Assembly: GCF_000397205.1 (NCBI RefSeq)
Contig: NC_021237.1
Span: 3,039,001-3,103,000, forward strand
Direction of reading: 5' to 3'
DNA: 64,000 nt
Origin: Pseudomonas protegens CHA0
GTDB taxonomy: Bacteria > Pseudomonadota > Gammaproteobacteria > Pseudomonadales > Pseudomonadaceae
Below, one piece after another: positions 54,161 through 61,500 of the stretch. Below the pieces are notes generated by a model that was not told where the DNA came from, made no database searches, and saw nothing but the letters and a program-made list of their open reading frames with translations. A program made the translations under genes and the position numbers. Every line of letters begins with the position of its first letter. The stretch's first letter is position 1.

Positions 54161-55339
54161 ATGTTCAAAATGCATTGGTTAGCCACGTCACTGGTGGGCA
54201 GCGCCCTATGTGCCCAGTTGGCCCTGGCGGATATCAACGGTGGCGGGTCGACGCTGCCGCAGTCGTACTACCTGGCGCCCGGGGTACTGACGGCGGGTTT
54301 TGCGCCCTACATCGGCTCTGATCTCGGGGACAAGGAAGCCTTTCTGAACAACGACTACAACCGTCTGATTCCGGGCGCCCCTGCCCGGAACGTGCACTGG
54401 GTGGCCACTGAGTCGAAGTTGAGAGGCAGCGAGCTCGACGGCTACTCCATGGCCCATGGCGCGAGCTGGGGGCCGTTGATCCAGGTGCCCGTCGCCGCCA
54501 CGGCGGTGGCGATCCGCTTCAACAAGGCCGGCATTGGCAACCTGGACCTGAGCGTCAATGACGTGTGCGGGATCTTCTCGGGCCGGCTGGACCGTTGGGA
54601 GTACCTGTCGAGCGGTGCAGGCACTTACGGACCACTGACGGTGGTCTACCCGCAAGGGCCCAGTGGCACCACCGAGCTGTTTACCCGTTTTCTCAATGCC
54701 AAGTGCTCTGAACCGGCCGGGCCTTTCGCGGTGACCCGGTTCTTCGCCAACGCTTATCCAGCCTCGGTGCCACAGACCGCCAAGAGCGCGCAGGGCAGCC
54801 CCCAGATCATGGAAGTGCTCAATGCAACCCCGGGGAGTGTGACCTTCATCGGTTCGAGCCACGCATCCAGCACCCTTGCCGGGCTGGAAGATGGCAGCAA
54901 GGTAGCGCGGGTAGGGGGGATAGCCCCGACACCGGCGAACATCGTCAACGCCATCAGCCTGATCAGCCCGCCGACGGCGAACCTATCGACCGGCCCGTTC
55001 AGCGACCCCATCAGGTGGGTACCGGTGTTCGCCGCTTCGTTCGATGGCAATGACCCCTCGGTGGTGCCATTTCCCAGCGTCGGTTATCCGATCCTGGGCT
55101 TTAGCACCGCGATTTTCAGCCAGTGTTACGCCGATGCGGCGCAAACCGCCCAGGTGCGGGCGTTCTTTGCCCGCCAGTACGGTTCGCTGGTCACTAACGA
55201 TGCGGCACTGCTCAACAACAACCTGCAACCCTTGCCGGCGATCTGGAAGGCCGCGATACGGAACGCCTTCGTGACGCCCGCCAGCCTGCGCAGTATCGGC
55301 AACCCCAATATCTGCAACGCCATCGGCCGACCTTTCTAG
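54161..55339 (+). CDS. Secreted DING-type protein 2, tandem paralogue with altered ligand residues
   Basis: 392 residues. Signal peptide of 23, mature DINGGGSTLPQ. Collinear with DING 1 along its whole length (same ends CNAIGRPL/F), including SGTTELFTRFLNAKC. However, the D62 equivalent is Glu (VATESKLRG) and the S32 region GVGSGNGK reads GSDLGDKE. Codon use is ordinary GC-rich. AGGAG site before ATG 54161. Lies between a terminator and a hairpin, so it needs its own promoter or read-through. Presumed Hxc substrate; ligand may differ from phosphate. Confidence 0.92.
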   Translation: MFKMHWLATSLVGSALCAQLALADINGGGSTLPQSYYLAPGVLTAGFAPYIGSDLGDKEAFLNNDYNRLIPGAPARNVHWVATESKLRGSELDGYSMAHGASWGPLIQVPVAATAVAIRFNKAGIGNLDLSVNDVCGIFSGRLDRWEYLSSGAGTYGPLTVVYPQGPSGTTELFTRFLNAKCSEPAGPFAVTRFFANAYPASVPQTAKSAQGSPQIMEVLNATPGSVTFIGSSHASSTLAGLEDGSKVARVGGIAPTPANIVNAISLISPPTANLSTGPFSDPIRWVPVFAASFDGNDPSVVPFPSVGYPILGFSTAIFSQCYADAAQTAQVRAFFARQYGSLVTNDAALLNNNLQPLPAIWKAAIRNAFVTPASLRSIGNPNICNAIGRPF

Positions 55340-55354
55340 CCGGCCAGCGCCGCT

Positions 55355-55387
55355 TGCCCCTGCCTGCCGCCGTGGCACGCAGGGGCA
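55355..55387. terminator. GC-rich hairpin after the second DING gene
   Basis: Arms TGCCCCTGC and GCAGGGGCA around a 15-base loop, 16 bp after the stop. No T-run, so it may act as an mRNA end stabiliser or weak terminator. Confidence 0.5.
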
Positions 55388-55539
55388 GGGGCGACACCCT
55401 GCACCCCAAAGATGAATTTTCCGTGACATCCGTTCGGTCGCGCCTCGCGCCAACGGCCTATCCCCTAAAGCAGTGACGCGCGCCCTGGGCCCTACAAGCG
55501 TCGCGCTCCCGTGGGCGTCATAACAAAGGATGAGTAGTA

Positions 55540-58500
55540 ATGGTTCGCTGCAAACCACCGGTCAAATCCCCCGCGCTGCGCCCTGATGGCGAGCTGCCGA
55601 TCCTGCGGCTCAAGCCCCTGGCCCAGGCCATCGCCCTGCTGATGGTGGCGGGCAGTGCCCATGGCGCCACGGCCTTCAGTTCCGGCTGGTTCGCCGACAA
55701 GGGCGCGTCCCAGGCCGCCACCGCCGCGCGCACCAACGGCCAGGTTCCGGGGATCCCGCCGCTGTCCCAGCAGACCCGCGCCAACCAGCAGTTGCAGCGC
55801 TCCCTGAGCAACCTCAATTCCAGCGTTGCCGCCATTGCCGCCCAGCAAGCGGCCCAGGCTGCCGCACGCCAGGCCGCGTTCGGCACGGTGAGCACCATTC
55901 CCGATGGCCTCGGCGAAGGCGGGCTGAAGGTCGACAACAGCCTGACCCAGGGCTGGCTCAATGCCAAAGGGCCGGTGCAGAGCCAGTCCGGCGGCAAGAC
56001 CACGGTGACCATCGAGCAGACCGCCGACAAGGCCATTCTCAACTGGGAGACCTTCAACGTCGGGCGCAACACCACCGTCGACTTCCAGCAGCAGTCCAAC
56101 TGGGCGCTGTTGAACAAGGTCAACGACCCCAATGGACGGCCCAGCGAAATCCAGGGCCAGATCAAGGGCGCCGGTACGGTGATGATCATGAACCGCAACG
56201 GGGTGATCTTCAGCGGCACCAGCCAGGTCAATGTGCGCAACCTGGTGGCGGCCGCGGCCACCATCAGCGACGAGCAGTTCACCCAGCGCGGGCTCTATGT
56301 GGACGCCAACGGCACCCAGCCGACCTTCAGCGATGCCCTGGGCAAGGTCCAGGTGCAGCGCGGCGCGCTGATCCAGACCCACCCGGCGGCCACCTCCACC
56401 GAATCCGGCGGCTATGCCTTGCTGCTGGGCTCGGAAGTGGAGAACGCCGGCACCATCGTCACTGCCAAGGGCCAGACCACCCTGGCGGCCGGCGACAGCT
56501 TCTACATCCGCCGCGGGGTCGGCACCAGCGGCAACCAGCACTCCACCACCCGGGGCAATGAAGTTGCCACTTCGCTGAAGGCCGGCAGCAGCGCCGGCAA
56601 GGTCAGCAACAGCGGCCTGATCATGGCCTCCACGGGCGACATCACCCTCACCGGGCACCAGGTAGCGCAGAACGGCGTGGCCCTGGCCAGCACTTCGGTG
56701 GACACCCGCGGCACCATCCATTTGCTCAACTCCGCCAGCGACAGCACCGGCAGCGTGACCCTGGGGCAGGGCAGCACCACCGCAATCCTTCTGGACAGCA
56801 GTGGCAGCAGCGCTCTGGACAGCCAGCGCAACAACGGCCTGATCAACCTCGACGGCACCCCGACCAACCTGATCACCGGCCAGTTCAACAACCTCAGCAG
56901 CGTGGCCGACCGCAGCGACCAGTCCCGGGTGGAGATCGTCAGCGGCGGCACCGTGGATTTCCAGGACGGCTCCATCACCCTGGCCACCGGTGGCCAGGTG
57001 GCGGTCAGTGCCGGGCAGCGCAGCCTGGTGCGCGATGGCACGGTGATCGATGTGGCCGGCGCCGTCGGGGTCAAGGTGGCGATGGAGTCCAACACCATCA
57101 AGATCAACGTCCAGGGCAACGAGCAGCGCGATTCGGCGGGCAACCGCGACAGCGGCCAGTTGATCAACAACGACGTCTGGGTCGACCTGCGCGAGCTGGT
57201 GTTCGTCCCGGCGGGCACCAACGGCTACGCCACCGATCGCTGGTACACCGCCGGCGGCCTGCTGGAAGTGGGCGGCTACCTGGGCACCCAGGGCCACAAC
57301 ATCGGCGAGTGGATGGCCCAGGGCGGTACCCTGACCTTCACCGGCAAGGACGTGGTGACCCAGTCCGGCGCCCAGTTGAACCTCTCCGGCGGCACCGTCG
57401 ATGTGCAGGGCGGCTACATCCAGCAGACCTGGCTCAAGGGCGCCGACGGGCGCTTGTACGAGCTCTCCAGGGCGCCGGGGGACCTGCTCTACACCGGCAT
57501 CTACAAGGGCTATGTGGACAGCAGCCCGCGCTGGGGCCGCACCGATTACTACTACAACCCGCTGATCGCCCAGCAGCGCCGCTACGAGGCCGGCTACAGC
57601 GTCGGCCGCGACGCCGGCAAGCTGGTAATCGGCACCAGCAACGCCGTGCTCGAAGGCCAGCTGGTGAGCGAAGTGTTCAAGGGCGACCGCCAGACCCAGG
57701 CGCCGAACATCAACCTCGACGGCTACCAGCAATCGCACAAGGCCGCGGCCCAGCGCGCGCAACTGATCATTGGCAACTACACGCCGATCTACAACAAGAC
57801 CAGCGGCACCCTGCGCTACGCCCTGAGCCCCAGCGTGGACAAGGTGCTGATCGAGACCAACCAGCAGAAGATCGCCGACGGCCTGGACCTCGCCACAGCC
57901 CTGCCGGCCAACCGCCAGGGCCAGCTGGTGCTGGACAGCGACCAGCTCAACGGCTTCCAGCTGGGGGCGATCAAGGTCGGCGCCAGGCAGCAGGTCCAGG
58001 TCAACGGCGCGCTGAAGGTAGCCGATGGCGGCGACATCACCCTGTTCGGGCCAGAGGTCAAGATCAACGCCAACCTCACCGCCCACGGTGGCAGCATCAA
58101 CGCCGGCAACGTGCTGAACCAGGTGGATGTGAACCGCAACTTCGTGGTCGGCGATGTGATCCTCGCGCCCACCGGCGGCGCCCAGGCCCGGGTCGATGTA
58201 GCCAGCGGGGTCAAGCTGGATGCCAGCGGGCGCTGGAACAACCTGGCCCTGGACCCCTCGGACAGCAGCGGCCTGGCCTTTATCAACGGGGGCAAGGTGT
58301 CGCTGCGCAGCAGCGGCGACCTCAACCTGGCCAACGGCACCCTGGTGGATGCCAGCTCCGGCGCCAGCATTGCCTATGACGGCAAGACCAGCGGTGGCAA
58401 GGGCGGCGACGTGACCCTGGCCGCCGACGGCAAGCTCGACCTCAATGGCGAGCTACGCGGGTATGGGGTCAACGGTGGCGGCACCCTGGCCCTGCAGGCG

Positions 58501-61500
58501 CACAAGGTGCTGATTGGCGCCCATGATCCGGCCCCCGAGGCCGGCACCCTGCAATTGGCGGGGGACTTCTTCAACAAGGGCTTCGGCGCCTACGACATCA
58601 CCGGCAACGAAGGGCTGACCGTGGCCGAGGGCGCGCAGGTCGAGGTCAACATGCCGGTCTACCGCTTCGGGGCCCAGGCCAGCAGCAGTGCCACTGGCAG
58701 CGACCCGGCCACGGTGCTGGAGCGCTGGTTGCCGCAGCTGTACCAGCAGGATGCAACCAGGGGCGTGCTGACCCAGCGCCGTGGCGCCGGCCTGACCCTG
58801 AGCGCCGGCAATCAGTACTCCACGGCCGCCCAGTTGGCCACCACGGCGCTGAGCGTGGGGCAGGGCGCGGTGATCAGTGTCGACCCGGGGCAGGCCATCA
58901 ACCTGCGCAGCGTCGGCCAGTTGACCCTGAACGGCACGCTCAATGCCTGGGGCGGCAGCGTCAGTCTGGGCGGCCTGACGGTGGCCAGTTCCGAGGCCGC
59001 CAATGCCGCCGGTCACGGGCGCTCGATCTGGGTCGGCGAGCAGGCGGTGATTGATGTGGCGGCGCGGGCGGTGAGCGCCGTGGACAACCGTGGCCGCCGT
59101 TACGGCCAGGTGCGCAATGGCGGCAAGATCGCCATCGGCGGCGAGATCGACCTGGCCACCGGTATCGCCAAGGCCAGCGACCTGTTTGTGGTGGTGCGCG
59201 AGGGGGCGCGTCTCGACGCTTCCGGCGCCCAGGCGGCCCTGGACATTCCCGGCCAGGGCCGGGTGCAGGTGGCCAGCAACGGTGGCAGCATCAGCTTCGC
59301 GTCCAACAACGGCCTGTACCTGGACGGCAGCTTCGTCGCCCGGGCCGGAGGCGCTGGCGCTGCAGGGGGCACCTTGTCGCTGGCCCTGGAAAGCCCGTAC
59401 TACATCAAGAACGCGGTCAGTGACCGGGTGCTCAAGGCCCGGGAACTGGTGCTCAGCCAGACCCACCAGGGCAGTGCGCTGCCCGCGAGCGCCGACGCCG
59501 CAGCCGCCAGCCTGGAGTATGGCCACGGCCGCCTCGGGGTGGATCAAGTCACCGCCGGCGGCTTCGACAACCTGGCACTGCTGAGCAACGGCCTGTTGAG
59601 CTTCGATGGCGATGTGTCGCTGAACATGGGCCAGAGCCTGCGCCTGTACAGCGGCGCCCTGAACCTCAGCGACAGCGCCGCGGCCAATAGCCGGGTCGAC
59701 CTGTCGGCACCCTACCTGCTGCTGGCGGGCATCCTCGCGCCGCTGGAAGCCAAGGACCAGTACGTGCGTCCGGTCTCCACCGGCACGCCGTCGCAACAGG
59801 CCACCCAGGCGCAGTTCAATGCCAGCGGCAACCTGATCGATGTGCGTGGCAACGTGGTGTTCGGCAGCAAGGGCACGTTGCGCCAGGCCGACAACAGCCT
59901 GCTGAGCGTCGAGCGCCGCGGGTTCGACCATGTGCAACTGACCAGCCAGGGCGACCTGCGCTTTCTCGCCGGGGCCGGGGCCGATGTGATCGCCAAGGGC
60001 ATCAGCACCCAGTTGCTGACCCAGGGCGACATGACCCTGCGGGCCGCGCAGTTGTACCCGGGTACCGAGGTCGGGGCCCGGGTGATTGCCGGCTACCTCA
60101 ACGATATTTCCGGCACCAGCATCAACTTCGACCCCACGCGCACCCTGACCATCGGCCGCACCGGCCAGGGCGAGGCGCCTGTGCCGTACTCGGCCTTCGG
60201 CCGCTTGCAGCTGGGCGCGGCCAACATCCAGCAGGGCGGGGTAGTCCGTGCGCCCCTGGGGCTGATCGAGATCGGCAACCTGGGCGCGAGCAAGGTCGAG
60301 CTGCTGCCCGGCAGCCTGACTTCGGTCAGCGGCAAGGGCCTGGTACTGCCTTACGGCGGCACCGTCGATGGCCAGGTCTACAAGTACAACGGCAAGACCG
60401 TGACCTTCCTCGGCCAGGGCGCCCTGGTGAATGAGAACAGCGACCTGAGCGTCGGGGTGATCCTGGGCGGCAAGTCGGTGCAGGTACAGCCCGATGCCAC
60501 CGTGGACCTGTCCGGTGGTGGCGAACTGCTGGGCGCCGGGTTCATTTCCGGGCGCGGCGGCTCCACCGATGCGCGCTACAGCCCGCTGGTGCAGATCGGC
60601 GCCAACGGCAGCTTCATCCTCCCGGGCCTGGGCAGCAACCCGATCTACGCCATAGTGCCCGGGGTGCAGCCGGGCTATGCGCCGGTGGCACCGGAGGGCG
60701 GCGCGGTGGACCCGCTGATCGGCCAGCAGATCACCATTGGCGCCGGGGTTCCGGGGCTGGCGGCGGGTACCTACACCCTGATGCCGTCCACCTATGCGCT
60801 GATGCCGGGGGCCTTTCGCGTCGAGATCAACGGCCTGGCCGGGCTCGGCACCGAAGGCGCGACCCAGCCGTTGCGCAATGGCTCCTGGTCCACCGCCGGG
60901 CGCCTGTCGATTGCCCATACCGGGATCAGCAACAGCGTCGCCAGCCAGTTGATCCTGACCTCGGCCGACACCCTGCGCCGCTATTCCCAGTACAACGAAA
61001 CCGGCTATGCCCAGTTCGCCCTGGCCGATGCCGCCAAGCTCGGGGTGCCACGGCCGATGCTGCCGGTGGACGCCAAGACCCTGAAGCTGGCCCTGGAGCC
61101 GGGGGCCGGTGCGGATGCCTTCTCGTTCAAGGGCATTGGCCGTTTCGATGCCGCTGCGGGGGGCTATGGCGGCACCGTCGCGGTGTTGAACATGGGCAGT
61201 GGCAACATCGAAGTGGTGGCGGCCGGCAAGTCGGCCACCCAGGGTTTCAACGGCGTTACCCTGGATGCCGACAGCCTCAACGCCATGGGCGCAGCGCGCC
61301 TGATGCTGGGCGGCCTGACGCTGGTCAAGTACGGCCAGGGCGGCAACTACATCACCGTGGCCGAAGGCGTGAACACGCCCAAGGGCTCGATCACCTTGCG
61401 CGAGGGCGCCACCCTGGCCGCGCCGGAAGTGTTCCTGGTGAGCAACACCGGCGAGATCGTCCTGGAGCAGGGCGCGTCGATCAATACCCTGGGCCGAGGC

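Noticed and set aside
55400..55430. Pho-box-like sequence before pdtA
   Set aside because: Reads only on the minus strand (TGTCACGGAAAATTCAT), so it points away from pdtA, and the match is weak.
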